A DNA stretch of 64,000 bases, taken from positions 1,218,501-1,282,500 of the forward strand of contig NC_013170.1 in the NCBI RefSeq assembly GCF_000023845.1. Direction: 5' to 3'. Shown piece after piece: positions 46,793-56,202 of the stretch. Within the stretch, counting starts at the first letter, position 1. Each line of letters begins with the position of its first letter. The notes under the pieces are model-generated. The model was given only the letters and a program-made list of their open reading frames with translations. It had not been told where the DNA came from and did no database searches. The position numbers and the translations under genes were made by a program. This DNA is from Cryptobacterium curtum DSM 15641. Lineage in GTDB: Bacteria > Actinomycetota > Coriobacteriia > Coriobacteriales > Eggerthellaceae.

Positions 46793-49393
46793 TTAGTACT
46801 GAGCGAAACGCTCGTGACGTTGACGAACGAGGTCTTCGGCCGACACGTTGCGCAAAGCAGCAAGGCTGCGCGTTAAGAAAGCGCGCAAATTATCAGCCGC
46901 CTGCTCAGGATTCTCGTGAGCTGGGCCACTTCCCTCTGAAACTACTTCATCAGCCACGTGCATTTCGTACACCTGATTAGCATTCATGCGCATAACTTCA
47001 GCTGCTTCAGGCGCTCGCGAGCGGTCTTTCCACAGAATGGAAGCAAACCCTTCAGGCGAAAGTACCGAATACACGGCGTGCTCTTGCATTCCCACCTTAT
47101 TAGCTACTGCCAGAGCAAGTGCACCACCCGATCCACCTTCACCGCAAAGCACCGATACAACCGGAACGCGCAGGCCAGCCATAGCTACAAGGTTATCCGC
47201 GATAGCATTACCCTGACCGCGTTCTTCTGAATCGGCCCCACAAAATGCCCCTTGCGTATCCACAAGACACACGATGGGCCGATTGAACTTTTCAGCTTGA
47301 CGCATCAGCCGCAAACTCTTGCGATATCCTTCTGGCTGCGGGCAACCAAAATTGCGCCGAATACGCTCTTTCAGGTCGGCGCCCTTTTCTTGGGCAATCA
47401 CGGTAACCGCTTGATTACCAAGCCAGCCCACCCCAGCGATGATGGCACCATCGTCAGCAAATGAACGGTCGCCATGCAATTCGATAAAGCCGTCGAATAT
47501 CTGGTTAATATAATAGCTTGAACAGGGACGATGCACATTACGAGCCAGCTGTACACTCTGCCACGCATTTCCTGAACCTGAGCTAAGCGCATCATTTGCT
47601 GCTGGCTTTGCCTCTGCAACATCTGCCTGATGAGAACTTTCGCTTGCTGCAGCATCTGAGCTGATGCTCTCGGCCTCATCAACAGTTGACTGCATGGCTA
47701 ACGAAGAACCGTCTTCAGTTTCATATGATCCTTGTTCGAGCGTTTGTCGCAAGGTACGAACAGGATCGGTATGCGCCTGAACAACCTGTTTGACCATACC
47801 AATAAGCGACGAAAGCGCCCCCTCTTCATCCGGTTGAGCGTCGGTGAGAGGCAAGCGGCCGTACGTCACATGGTTGTAGGTATTGTGCCCCGAAGTAAGC
47901 GCACGGCAAACAGCTTGGTAGTTAACAATCGTTTCTGTACTGCCTTCACGCACTGGACGCGATTGTGTTGCAAGATGCACCGCAAGCAAATGAGCAAGAG
48001 TCGCACGCAGTTCATCGCGTGCAATAATGGCATCAACCAATCCATGTTCTAGGGCAAATTCAGCTGTTTGAAACCCTTCGGGAAGCTCTTGGCGAATGGT
48101 GTCGCGAATAACACGCTTACCAGCAAACCCCAACAACGCACGTGGCTCGATCAAGATAATATCGGCCTGCGTAGCAAATGAAGCCGTTACTCCCCCAGTG
48201 GTCGGATCGGTGACCACCGAAATATAAGGCAAGCCGGCCTGTGCATGACGCTCAACAGCACATGACACCTTTGCCATCTGCATAAGCGAGATAAGTCCTT
48301 CTTGCATACGAGCGCCACCCGAAGCGGTAAAAACAACCACCGGCAGCCCTGCTTCAGTTGCACGATCAAAGAGACGGGCAACTTTTTCACCAACCACCGA
48401 GCCCATCGAGCCCATGAAGAACCCGGCCTCCATAACACCAATGGCTAAAGAAATCCCTGCAATAGCACCACGGCCAGTACGCACTGCTTCCTGAAGACCG
48501 GTCTTTTCTCGCTGTGTTGTTAACTTCTCTTCGTAACCGGGAAAATCAAGCGGATCTGTCTCCGGCAAGCAGGCATCCCATTCGATAAAAGTGCCCATAT
48601 CAAGCAGGTCGTTAATACGCTCGTCAGACGACATACGAAAATATCCGCCACAAGCCGGACAGGTGTAATGACGCTTTGCCACGCCTTTTTTATCGAACGT
48701 CAGACCACAGTGTCGACACGTGACCCATTCGTCTGCTTCTGAAAGCTGTCGGGTGGTACTACAGCGCTGCCACCCCAAAAGAGGATGCTCAGAATCAATA
48801 GCTCTATAAACCGCAATGCCCCTGTTTTGTGCGCGAGCAAGAAAGGAATCGACTGATGAAAGCGCACTTGATACTCCATCAAGCAAAATAACCTGCACTG
48901 AAGCCTCTTCAGCGGCCGCAAGCACCGCATGCGCGTTTGAAAACAATGCATCGCCATAATGTTCGCCCAAACGCACCGTCTGACCAGGAATGCGAGAAAA
49001 TGGAACGGGTTTACGATCGTCAGTAAACGGTGTTACCGGCGTCATGCCGGCTTCACAAACAGCAGTTGCCAGCGTGCGTAGATTCTTCCCTTGCGACATA
49101 ACGAGTGCGCGGACAAGCGCAGTCCTGTCGTCATGAGGTCGCGCGGACGAAGGAACGGCCGTATATTCTTCGAGCGCTGCCGCACTTGTTGCATTCGGTG
49201 CAGCAGAGCTGTCTGTTCCCGAAAGAACCTTCTGCAGTGCTTCTTCAGCGATGCGCTCAAGTCGATAGGAAACGGCACTCGTTGTATCTGTTGAAGTGGT
49301 AGTTTCATCTGCTATCTGATCAGATGATGTCGCTTGAATCCCTTTGGCATCGCGTGTTTCATCGCTGCCGTATGTGTAATATTCCTTCTCCAC
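46793..49393 (-). CDS. accDA: Fused acetyl-CoA carboxylase carboxyltransferase (AccD-AccA) with BC-N-like domain
   Basis: The carboxyltransferase that moves CO2 from biotin to acetyl-CoA. AccD part: zinc ribbon CRHCGLTF...CPACGGYF (about 226-250) and GSVVGEK, FTASGGARMQEG. A Ser/Ala/Glu-rich linker (about 565-615) leads to the AccA part: YINQIFDGFIELHGDRSF, GSGGALALAVANKVGM. An extra region at about 93-198 (VRALVMSQGKN, VRLGEHYGDALFSN, AAEEASVQVILLDGV) resembles the first subdomain of biotin carboxylase without its ATP-grasp part. The GTG at 49393 has AGAAAGG upstream; ATG 49462 is possible. It is last in the fab operon. accB and accC are not in the window. Confidence 0.92.
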   Translation of the reverse strand: MEKEYYTYGSDETRDAKGIQATSSDQIADETTTSTDTTSAVSYRLERIAEEALQKVLSGTDSSAAPNATSAAALEEYTAVPSSARPHDDRTALVRALVMSQGKNLRTLATAVCEAGMTPVTPFTDDRKPVPFSRIPGQTVRLGEHYGDALFSNAHAVLAAAEEASVQVILLDGVSSALSSVDSFLARAQNRGIAVYRAIDSEHPLLGWQRCSTTRQLSEADEWVTCRHCGLTFDKKGVAKRHYTCPACGGYFRMSSDERINDLLDMGTFIEWDACLPETDPLDFPGYEEKLTTQREKTGLQEAVRTGRGAIAGISLAIGVMEAGFFMGSMGSVVGEKVARLFDRATEAGLPVVVFTASGGARMQEGLISLMQMAKVSCAVERHAQAGLPYISVVTDPTTGGVTASFATQADIILIEPRALLGFAGKRVIRDTIRQELPEGFQTAEFALEHGLVDAIIARDELRATLAHLLAVHLATQSRPVREGSTETIVNYQAVCRALTSGHNTYNHVTYGRLPLTDAQPDEEGALSSLIGMVKQVVQAHTDPVRTLRQTLEQGSYETEDGSSLAMQSTVDEAESISSDAAASESSHQADVAEAKPAANDALSSGSGNAWQSVQLARNVHRPCSSYYINQIFDGFIELHGDRSFADDGAIIAGVGWLGNQAVTVIAQEKGADLKERIRRNFGCPQPEGYRKSLRLMRQAEKFNRPIVCLVDTQGAFCGADSEERGQGNAIADNLVAMAGLRVPVVSVLCGEGGSGGALALAVANKVGMQEHAVYSVLSPEGFASILWKDRSRAPEAAEVMRMNANQVYEMHVADEVVSEGSGPAHENPEQAADNLRAFLTRSLAALRNVSAEDLVRQRHERFAQY

Positions 49394-49504
49394 GACAATG
49401 CCGCCTTTCTGAGGTCCTGTTAAGGCCTTTCGTGAACCTTTATCAGCCGCGCGCACCCGCATCTACCCAGGCTGGGCTACTGAATTGGACTGCCAAAACC
49501 GAAG

Positions 49505-49583
49505 CACTCTCTCAAACGCAGTGGGTTTAACGCTCTTTCAGAATGTTCGGTTACCAACCAAGCTGAAACACTCTCTCAAACGC
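49505..49583. repeat. 15-bp direct repeat pair around the fabZ end
   Basis: CACTCTCTCAAACGC occurs at 49505-49519 and 49569-49583, 64 bases apart. The second copy covers the last base of fabZ. No hairpin or known site is seen. Confidence 0.6.
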
Positions 49584-50023
49584 TATTTAGCTAACACGTA
49601 CTTCTGTGTAGCGGTGGCGCAAACGGCATCGCCCACCTTTGCCGTCACCTCGGCCACGCACAACCGCGTCGACGATTTGACGATAGTCGCTTCGAGGCGC
49701 ACGGTATCACCAGGCGACACCTGATGACGGAATCGCGCCTTATCAATGCCGGTTAAAAAGCCAAGATGGCCTTCTTCACCCCGGTCGACAAGCAGACAGA
49801 AGGAAGCCGCCTGCGCGAGCGCTTCCATTAAGATAACGCCGGGCAACACCGGATGCCCTGGGAAATGCCCTTTGAACACTGGTAAGTTTGGGTCGACATC
49901 AAGTTCAGCAACAACGCGTGACCCCGGATCGCACGAAATAACGCGTGTGACCCAGACAAACGGGTCACGATGAGGCAACACTGCTTCGACAACTTCTCTG
50001 CCACAGGGATAGGTGAATTCCAC
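49583..50023 (-). CDS. fabZ: FabZ, 3-hydroxyacyl-ACP dehydratase
   Basis: Dehydrates 3-hydroxyacyl-ACP in fatty-acid elongation. The catalytic His is in LPHRDPF and the Glu in GVILMEALAQ, after FKGHFPGHPVLPG. The frame is open to 50149, inside fabF. The true start is most likely GTG 50023, which has TAGGAGG five to six bases upstream and gives 146 residues, the family size. It lies eight bases after fabF. Confidence 0.95.
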   Translation of the reverse strand: MEFTYPCGREVVEAVLPHRDPFVWVTRVISCDPGSRVVAELDVDPNLPVFKGHFPGHPVLPGVILMEALAQAASFCLLVDRGEEGHLGFLTGIDKARFRHQVSPGDTVRLEATIVKSSTRLCVAEVTAKVGDAVCATATQKYVLAK

Positions 50024-50031
50024 GCTTCCTC

Positions 50032-51303
50032 CTAACGAACAGGCGCAATAGCCAGCGCTGCATTGTGGCCGCCAAAACCAAGATTTGTGGATAAGGCGAC
50101 CTTTTGAGGATAGTTTGTCAGCGCTTCGGTCAGCACCCGCACAGGGCAATCCTCTGCCGGCTCGGCAAAGCCCGTTGTCGGCGGAACGGTGTCACGCATC
50201 ACCGATAAGGCGCATACGATGGCCTCCGCTGCGCCCGCTGCACCAAGCATATGCCCGGTAGTTCCCTTTATAGATACGACCGGAATTTCAGCGGCATCCC
50301 CATCCGCTAGCGCGTGCAGCGCAGCAGATTCCGTTGCATCGTTCGCTTGCGTGCCGGTGCCATGAGCATTGAGGTGGCCCAAATCTGAAGGGTTAAATCC
50401 GCCTTCGGCGAGTGCGTCTGCCATAGCCCGACAAATACCTTCAGCTGATGGATCAGGTGCTGTCATGTGATAGGCATCGCCCGTCGACCCAAAACCTGTT
50501 ATTTCAGCCAGTATCTGAGCCCCCCGCGCCATGGCATGTTCGAACGACTCAAGTACGAGAGCGCCGGCTCCTTCGCCAGCGACGAATCCACCGCGACGCG
50601 CGTCGAACGGCAACGAAGCGGCGGTAGGATCGTCCGATTTGGAAAGCGCACCTAAGTTACTAAAGCCAGCAATGCAAATAGGGTTAATTGATTCTTCGGT
50701 ACCACCAGCTAAGGCCACATCAGCATACCCGTGACGAATACTGCGCACAGCCGAACCAATGCAGTGAGTGCCCGTTGCACAGGCCGTAGCGATATCGAGA
50801 CACTCCCCCTTCATGCCATAGCGGATCGCGAGATTACCCGCTGCAATATTGCCAATCATGGTGGGAATGAAAAGAGGACTTACGCGCTTGGGACCCTTAT
50901 CGTGCAAGGTGTCAAAGCCGTTTTTTAGCTCGTCGATACCACCGATACCAGTGCCAAAGACAACCGCAACACGCGCGGGATCTTCGTCTGCCATAGACAG
51001 ACCAGCCTGCGCAATTGCCTCGTCTGATGCGACAAAGGCGTATTGCACAAAGCGACCGAGACGACGCGACTCTTTCTTGGTTAAGCCATGCTCGAGCGCA
51101 TCGAAATTCTTTATTTCGCCAGCGATGTGTACATCGAACTCTGCCGTATCAAATCGTTCAATCGGCGCGATACAGCAGCGCTTCCCCACAACAGCGTCCC
51201 AGAGAACTTCGATACCAATACCAGCGGGCGTAATCGCACCCATACCGGTAATTGCCACCCGATGTGCGCCATCAGCGCGGCGTGTATTCAGCTGTTCACT
51301 CAT
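50032..51303 (-). CDS. fabF: FabF, beta-ketoacyl-ACP synthase II
   Basis: The elongating condensing enzyme. The nucleophile is in TACATGTHCIG, and the His pair in NAHGTGT and GTTGHMLGAAG. The N-terminal VAITGMGAITPAG and the C-terminal TNLGFGGHNAALA are typical. Length is 423. Its ATG overlaps the fabG stop as ATGA. Confidence 0.97.
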   Translation of the reverse strand: MSEQLNTRRADGAHRVAITGMGAITPAGIGIEVLWDAVVGKRCCIAPIERFDTAEFDVHIAGEIKNFDALEHGLTKKESRRLGRFVQYAFVASDEAIAQAGLSMADEDPARVAVVFGTGIGGIDELKNGFDTLHDKGPKRVSPLFIPTMIGNIAAGNLAIRYGMKGECLDIATACATGTHCIGSAVRSIRHGYADVALAGGTEESINPICIAGFSNLGALSKSDDPTAASLPFDARRGGFVAGEGAGALVLESFEHAMARGAQILAEITGFGSTGDAYHMTAPDPSAEGICRAMADALAEGGFNPSDLGHLNAHGTGTQANDATESAALHALADGDAAEIPVVSIKGTTGHMLGAAGAAEAIVCALSVMRDTVPPTTGFAEPAEDCPVRVLTEALTNYPQKVALSTNLGFGGHNAALAIAPVR

Positions 51304-52067
51304 AAGGAAATACCTCCATCTACGCAGATAACCTGCCCGGTGATATACGAAGCTTCGTCACTTGCGAGGAAACGAGCAAGATTTGCAACGTCATCAGGCA
51401 AACCCAAACGACCCGCACCAATACGTTCGGCAATTGAAGTACGCTGAGCTTCGGAAAGTGCAGCGGTCATATCGGTTTCAATGAAGCCCGGCGCAATAGC
51501 GTTCACCGTAACACCCCGGCTTGCAAGTTCGCGCGAAAGAGCCAGTGTCAGGCCAATCACCCCCGCTTTTGAGGCAGCGTAATTCGCCTGCCCCGCATTA
51601 CCATGCACGCCTACCACACTACTCATGTTGATAATACGGCCATGTCGTTGCTTCATAAATGGCTTTGCTACTGCTTTGCAGCAGTTAAACGTGCCTTTTA
51701 GATTCACGTTAATGACAGCGTCGAAGTCGGCTTCTTTCATGCGCATAATCAGGCCATCGCGCGTGATGCCCGCATTGTTTACCAGTATGTCGACGCGGCC
51801 AAATGCAGATATGGCTCCATCGATCAGGCGCTTTGCTTCATCTTCACGCGACACATCAGCTGCAATAGCAATTGCTTGCACGCCATAGTCATGCGCAAGA
51901 TTATCTGCCGTCTGCTGCGCAGCGGGAAGTCCCCCTTCATGCGAGCAGTTGACGATGATATTGCAACCATCTTGCGCCAGGCGTTCGGCAATGGCTTTTC
52001 CAATACCCCGACTCGAACCGGTCACCACGGCACAGCGTTCGAGTTCGGATGAATTGATATCCTGCAT
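51300..52067 (-). CDS. fabG: FabG, 3-oxoacyl-ACP reductase
   Basis: An NADPH-dependent SDR reductase of the elongation cycle. TGSSRGIGKAIA binds the cofactor; NNAGITRD, the Ser in NMSSVVGVHGN and YAASK form the active site; GFIETDMT follows. ATG 52067 gives 255 residues and has AAAGGAAG upstream. The longer frame from 52199 runs inside fabD and is not needed. It lies between fabD and fabF. Confidence 0.96.
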   Translation of the reverse strand: MQDINSSELERCAVVTGSSRGIGKAIAERLAQDGCNIIVNCSHEGGLPAAQQTADNLAHDYGVQAIAIAADVSREDEAKRLIDGAISAFGRVDILVNNAGITRDGLIMRMKEADFDAVINVNLKGTFNCCKAVAKPFMKQRHGRIINMSSVVGVHGNAGQANYAASKAGVIGLTLALSRELASRGVTVNAIAPGFIETDMTAALSEAQRTSIAERIGAGRLGLPDDVANLARFLASDEASYITGQVICVDGGISL

Positions 52068-52086
52068 GCTCTTCCTTTCTGTAAAG

Positions 52087-53142
52087 CTAAAGGGCATTAA
52101 GATCAGCTCCAGCATACGCCTCAACGCATTGCATAAAGCTCTCTTCATCTTGCACGCACAGCCGTGTCGCTTCTTTATCGATACGCCGCACAAGACCACT
52201 CAACACGCCACCAAAACCAACTTCGACAAACGTACGTGCTCCCAGCGATTCAAGGTATGCAACGCTCTTCTCAAACAGCACCGGATGCGTTAGGTGATCT
52301 GCCAAATGTGCCCGAGCGGCAGACGCAGAAAGTGGCCGCGCGTCGGTATTGCAGATAAGAGGAATTCGTGCCTCGGCAAAGGTAACGTTAGACAAGAATG
52401 AATCGAACTCATAGGCGGCAGGCTGCATCAAGGGACTGTGGAATGCACCCGCTGTGGCAAGACGAGAAAAACGTTTGCCTTGCGCAGCCCAGGCTTCCTC
52501 GGCGCGCGACACCGCGTCAACTTCTCCTGAAATAACAATTTGACCAGGACAGTTGAAGTTCGCCGGCACCAATACCTGACCTTGTGCACACCCGTTACAT
52601 ACCGCACGTACACTGTCGTGGTCGGCCTTCAAGAGCGCACTCATAGCACCAGGGCGCTCAGCTGCAACGCGTGCCATTATCGCCGCGCGCTCGCGCACGA
52701 TACGAAAAGCCTCCGTATCGGACACCATGCCTGATAAGGCAAGAGCACTCATCTGACCGAGCGAAAACCCCAGTATTGCGGCAGGCTGCACCCCAGCGGA
52801 TATAAGCGCGCGACCAAGCGCAATTGACAAGGTGGTAATAGCTGCCTGCGCATTGCGGGTATCGTTAAGAACCTCCGCAGGAGCATCTGATACCAGTTGC
52901 TTCATATCACAGCCAAATACATCCGACGCACATTCAAAGGTTTCAGCGACGGCGGGAATCTGCAGCGCACTGATACCCATGCCAGGTTGTTGCGAACCCT
53001 GCCCTGAGCACAGAAAAACCGGCGCCGTCGCTGCAATGGATGCAAGGGGCATAGCGGCAGAAGGCAAAGTTGTAGAAGACGAGGTCGTTATAGGCGTAGT
53101 TGTAGAAGTAGGTATAGCTGGAGAAGACGCTTCAGTGGACAT
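52087..53142 (-). CDS. fabD: FabD, malonyl-CoA:ACP transacylase, with low-complexity N-terminus
   Basis: Loads malonate onto ACP. FLCSGQGSQQPGMG opens the domain near residue 42. The nucleophile motif is GFSLGQ (usually GHSLGE), and the His is in AGAFHSPLM. The first about 40 residues are almost only Ser, Thr, Pro, Ala and Ile (TTPITTSSSTT) and are unusual for this enzyme. AAAAGGA directly before ATG 53142 suggests they are translated. Length is 351, against about 310 normally. Confidence 0.94.
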   Translation of the reverse strand: MSTEASSPAIPTSTTTPITTSSSTTLPSAAMPLASIAATAPVFLCSGQGSQQPGMGISALQIPAVAETFECASDVFGCDMKQLVSDAPAEVLNDTRNAQAAITTLSIALGRALISAGVQPAAILGFSLGQMSALALSGMVSDTEAFRIVRERAAIMARVAAERPGAMSALLKADHDSVRAVCNGCAQGQVLVPANFNCPGQIVISGEVDAVSRAEEAWAAQGKRFSRLATAGAFHSPLMQPAAYEFDSFLSNVTFAEARIPLICNTDARPLSASAARAHLADHLTHPVLFEKSVAYLESLGARTFVEVGFGGVLSGLVRRIDKEATRLCVQDEESFMQCVEAYAGADLNAL

Positions 53143-53197
53143 ATACGTTCCTTTTGATCATGCAAGCTTCTTTATGGCTCAGTGTCGTACTGAAAGA

Positions 53198-54169
53198 CTA
53201 CTGAAGAAGGCGCCCTCGGTGAGCATTAAGCTCTGCAAGGCCCGCAAGCGGAGTGGCCGCCAGCGCTTCGGCTTCGGCAAGCATGGACGTAATAACAGCA
53301 TGTGCTGTCAAGCGTTCACTCACCAAACCGGCAACTTGACCAGCCATAATGGAACCTTCTTCCACATCACCCGAAACAGCGCGGCGCAGACTGCCCACAT
53401 ACATATGCTCAAGTTCATCACCAGCAGAGGGAGTTGCCTCAAGCTTGCGCACCTGTCGTGCAAAACGATTCTTCAAACACCGTACGGGATGCCCCGTTCC
53501 ACGCCCGGTGACACAGGTGTCAGAATCTTTTGCACCGAGGATTTTTTCCTTATAGGCATCAGCCACCGTACATTCGTCGACCGTCAGAAAACGCGTACCA
53601 CATTGCACAGCTTCGGCACCCAAGGCGAAAGCTGCAAGCATGCCACGCCCGTCAGCGATGCCACCAGCACCGATCACAGGAATAGAAACTTCTTGGCAGA
53701 CTGCCGGAATCAACGCCATCGTGGTTAGCTCGCCGACATGGCCACCCGATTCCGTGCCTTCCGCTACCACCGCATCGGCTCCCAAGCGCTCCATGCGTCG
53801 GGCCAATGCTGTAGAAGCCACAACGGGAATCACCTTGATGCCCGCTTCTTTCCACATTTCCATGTAGTTTGCCGGGCTGCCCGCCCCCGTTGTAACAACG
53901 TCAATGTGCAAATCGCACAACAGACGCGCCAAATCGGCAGCATTTGGATCCATGAGCATCACATTTGCGCCAATTGGTTTAGACGTGATGGCACGGGCGC
54001 GCATTACCTGTTCTTCAACCCAATCAAGCGGCGCGCCACCGCATGCAATAATGCCCAGGCCACCTGCTTCGCTGACCGCACCAGCAAGACTGGCATCAGC
54101 AATGCGTGCCATAGCTCCTTGGATGATGGGGGCTTCAATACCCAAAAGCTCGGTTACCCTCGTTTCCAC
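53198..54169 (-). CDS. fabK: FabK, enoyl-ACP reductase II (flavoprotein)
   Basis: An FMN-dependent enoyl-ACP reductase of the FabK/nitronate monooxygenase family. APIIQGAMARIADASLA is at the start, then EAGGLGIIACGG, EGTESGGHVGE and IPVIGAGGIADGRG. Within a fab cluster FabK is the right call. The start is GTG 54169 after GAAGGA. With no FabI in the window it is the likely main reductase, and FabK organisms tolerate triclosan. It is the first gene of the operon behind a FabT-like box. Confidence 0.93.
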   Translation of the reverse strand: METRVTELLGIEAPIIQGAMARIADASLAGAVSEAGGLGIIACGGAPLDWVEEQVMRARAITSKPIGANVMLMDPNAADLARLLCDLHIDVVTTGAGSPANYMEMWKEAGIKVIPVVASTALARRMERLGADAVVAEGTESGGHVGELTTMALIPAVCQEVSIPVIGAGGIADGRGMLAAFALGAEAVQCGTRFLTVDECTVADAYKEKILGAKDSDTCVTGRGTGHPVRCLKNRFARQVRKLEATPSAGDELEHMYVGSLRRAVSGDVEEGSIMAGQVAGLVSERLTAHAVITSMLAEAEALAATPLAGLAELNAHRGRLLQ

Positions 54170-54269
54170 GGCAGTTCCTTCCCTGTGAGCCCGTTCATCT
54201 TTTCGATGTGCCTGGCCATCTTCTTGGTATGCGTGATGCAGCAGGCAAAATTACTTACTCTTACAAATT

Positions 54270-54284
54270 GTTTGATATTCAAAC
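54270..54284. promoter_or_regulatory. FabT-like operator upstream of fabK
   Basis: GTTTGATATTCAAAC is a perfect palindrome (GTTTGA-3-TCAAAC). It matches the streptococcal FabT consensus core TTTGATTATCAAA at 12 of 13 positions. It lies 100 bases upstream of fabK, between fabT and the fab operon, where a repressor would control the whole operon. Confidence 0.7.
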
Positions 54285-54408
54285 TTTTAGTGATGATAGG
54301 GTTCGGCCCGCCCTCTTGCAACCCTCTCCACGAGAACGCGATGGCCCAAACAGACGGCGTACAGGGAGTACCAGCACCTATCAAACCAGCAAGGTAGTAC
54401 GCGTGCAT

Positions 54409-54894
54409 TTATGCGCGTTCCTCAAAAAATGCTTTGACTTTCATAAGCGCTACAGCAAGCACGCGTTCTTCACCTTCGGAAAGTTCGGACAATGCCGCAT
54501 CCACCATTTTTTCGTGAAAGATTCGATGCACCCGGTAGACCTTCCGTCCAGCACAGGTAAGCGATAAAAGTACCTTGCGGCGGTCTTCGTCGGAGCGTGT
54601 ACGCCGAACAAAACCTAGTCGCTCTAACTTATTTACTGCCGTCGTAAGCGTTGCCATGGTTACCCCAAGCCGCGTTGCAGCAACATTCATAGGATTTTGT
54701 TCGTGCAGGCCAATTGCCACAATAGTATGTACATCGGTAATAGTAAGTCCGCGCGTAAACTTGTTATCAAGCGACTGCTCTTCGATACGTAGAATTGACT
54801 GAAAAGTCCCACTTAACAGATCATCAAGATCAAGACCCTGATCAATCAAGGGCGCATGGGGCACAGTAGGCACAGCATCATTACCAGTTGGCAT
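54409..54894 (-). CDS. fabT: FabT-like MarR-family regulator
   Basis: A winged-helix MarR protein of 161 residues. It has the recognition region VAATRLGVTMATLTTAVNKL and the wing RRTRSDEDRRKVLLSLT. Lying between divergent fabH and the fabK operon, with FabT-type palindromes on both sides, it is most likely FabT, which represses fab genes when bound to acyl-ACP. AAAGGAG precedes its ATG. Confidence 0.88.
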   Translation of the reverse strand: MPTGNDAVPTVPHAPLIDQGLDLDDLLSGTFQSILRIEEQSLDNKFTRGLTITDVHTIVAIGLHEQNPMNVAATRLGVTMATLTTAVNKLERLGFVRRTRSDEDRRKVLLSLTCAGRKVYRVHRIFHEKMVDAALSELSEGEERVLAVALMKVKAFFEERA

Positions 54895-54976
54895 GGACGC
54901 GCTCCTTTCGGCATCATAAGGGGTATCATGGAAGTCGGATGTGTTCGCTCGGCAAGACCGAGCTGGATATATTCCC

Positions 54977-54989
54977 TTTGATAGTCTAA
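54977..54989. promoter_or_regulatory. Second, weaker FabT-like operator between fabT and fabH
   Basis: TTTGATAGTCTAA differs from the fabK operator core (TTTGATATTCAAA) at two of 13 positions and keeps a TTTGA-3-TCTAA near-palindrome. It lies in the 157-base gap between divergent fabT and fabH, so it could govern both. Confidence 0.5.
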
Positions 54990-55051
54990 CGAATTATAGA
55001 CGACATGTTCATTGCCGTCATCCTGCATACGGATCGTTAAAGGAGAAGCAT

Positions 55052-56131
55052 ATGGGTTGCACTGTCATCGGTTCGGGTCGGGCTGTGCCTGCCCTTCGGG
55101 TAACCAATGATGATATGTCGCATATTGTGGATACCGATGACGAATGGATATCCCAACGCACGGGCATTAAGTCGCGCCGCATTGCTCTTTCGGAAACAGC
55201 AACCGATCTTGGAGAAGCGGCTGCGCGCAGAGCGATGGGTGAAGGCAACAGCAATGGAAATGGCAGTAGCGACAGTAGCGGCTGGACCTTGCAGCACACA
55301 GATCCGCGCACGATCGACCTTATCATCTGCATGACCATCACTCCTGATACCACCATTCCTAGCCAAGCTGCTCTTCTGAAAGAACGCTTGGGCGCCATGC
55401 ACGCTATTGCTTTTGACTTAAATGCTGCCTGTTCAGGCTGTACATACGGCATTACCGTTGCCCAAAGCATGATGCTGGCATCAACGATTACCCCCGGCAC
55501 GTCAAATCCTATCCGGCGCGCGCTTGTTATTGGCGTTGAACGCCTTTCGCGCATCGTCAACTGGACCGACCGTTCAACGTGTGTGCTCTTTGGCGATGGC
55601 GCAGGGGCCGTTATGTTGGAATGGAACGAACAGAAACGCGGCGTGCGCAGTTCGTTTTTGAAAAATACCGACGATGTCGATCGCACCCTCAACCGTGCAA
55701 GCATGTTTGATCTTTCAACGTTCCCCTTTGGTACAGGCCCTGCAGTTGATCCCCCTTTAAACACAAGTACCTCACAGCACAACCCGTTCATTACGATGGA
55801 GGGGCAAAAGGTATTCAAGTTTGCCACTGCCGCCATTATCGAAGCGATTGAAGCAGTGCTTGAGCGCGCGGGGGTTTCCCTCGACGAAGTAAGCTGTATC
55901 GTCCCTCATCAGGCTAATGAGCGCATCATTCGCTATGCCGCTCGCAAGCTCAACGTAGCTGAGGACCTCTTCCAAATCTCAATCGCCGAAACCGCCAACA
56001 CGAGTGCAGCGAGCGCTCTTATGGCTTTGGCGGATGCGTACCAAGCGGGGCGTATTCATACGGGCGATACCGTAATCATGGTTGGCTTTGGCGGCGGGCT
56101 TACTTCGGGCGCCGTTTTGTTCGAAGCGTAA
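55052..56131 (+). CDS. fabH: FabH, beta-ketoacyl-ACP synthase III
   Basis: Starts fatty-acid chains by joining an acyl-CoA primer to malonyl-ACP. The catalytic Cys is in DLNAACSGCTYG, the His in IVPHQANERI and the Asn in ETANTSAAS. The N-terminal DDEWISQRTGI is typical. ATG 55052 has AAAGGAG six bases upstream and gives 359 residues; the longer frame from 54941 has no support. An Asn/Gly/Ser insert (GEGNSNGNGSSDSSG) at about residue 65 is unusual. It is divergent from the rest of the fab cluster. Confidence 0.95.
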   Translation: MGCTVIGSGRAVPALRVTNDDMSHIVDTDDEWISQRTGIKSRRIALSETATDLGEAAARRAMGEGNSNGNGSSDSSGWTLQHTDPRTIDLIICMTITPDTTIPSQAALLKERLGAMHAIAFDLNAACSGCTYGITVAQSMMLASTITPGTSNPIRRALVIGVERLSRIVNWTDRSTCVLFGDGAGAVMLEWNEQKRGVRSSFLKNTDDVDRTLNRASMFDLSTFPFGTGPAVDPPLNTSTSQHNPFITMEGQKVFKFATAAIIEAIEAVLERAGVSLDEVSCIVPHQANERIIRYAARKLNVAEDLFQISIAETANTSAASALMALADAYQAGRIHTGDTVIMVGFGGGLTSGAVLFEA

Positions 56132-56202
56132 GAGCAAACCTATAATAAATGTCGGTAGAAAACAGCTGGTAAATCGTATAAACGACCACTGTCTAAGCTG
56201 TA

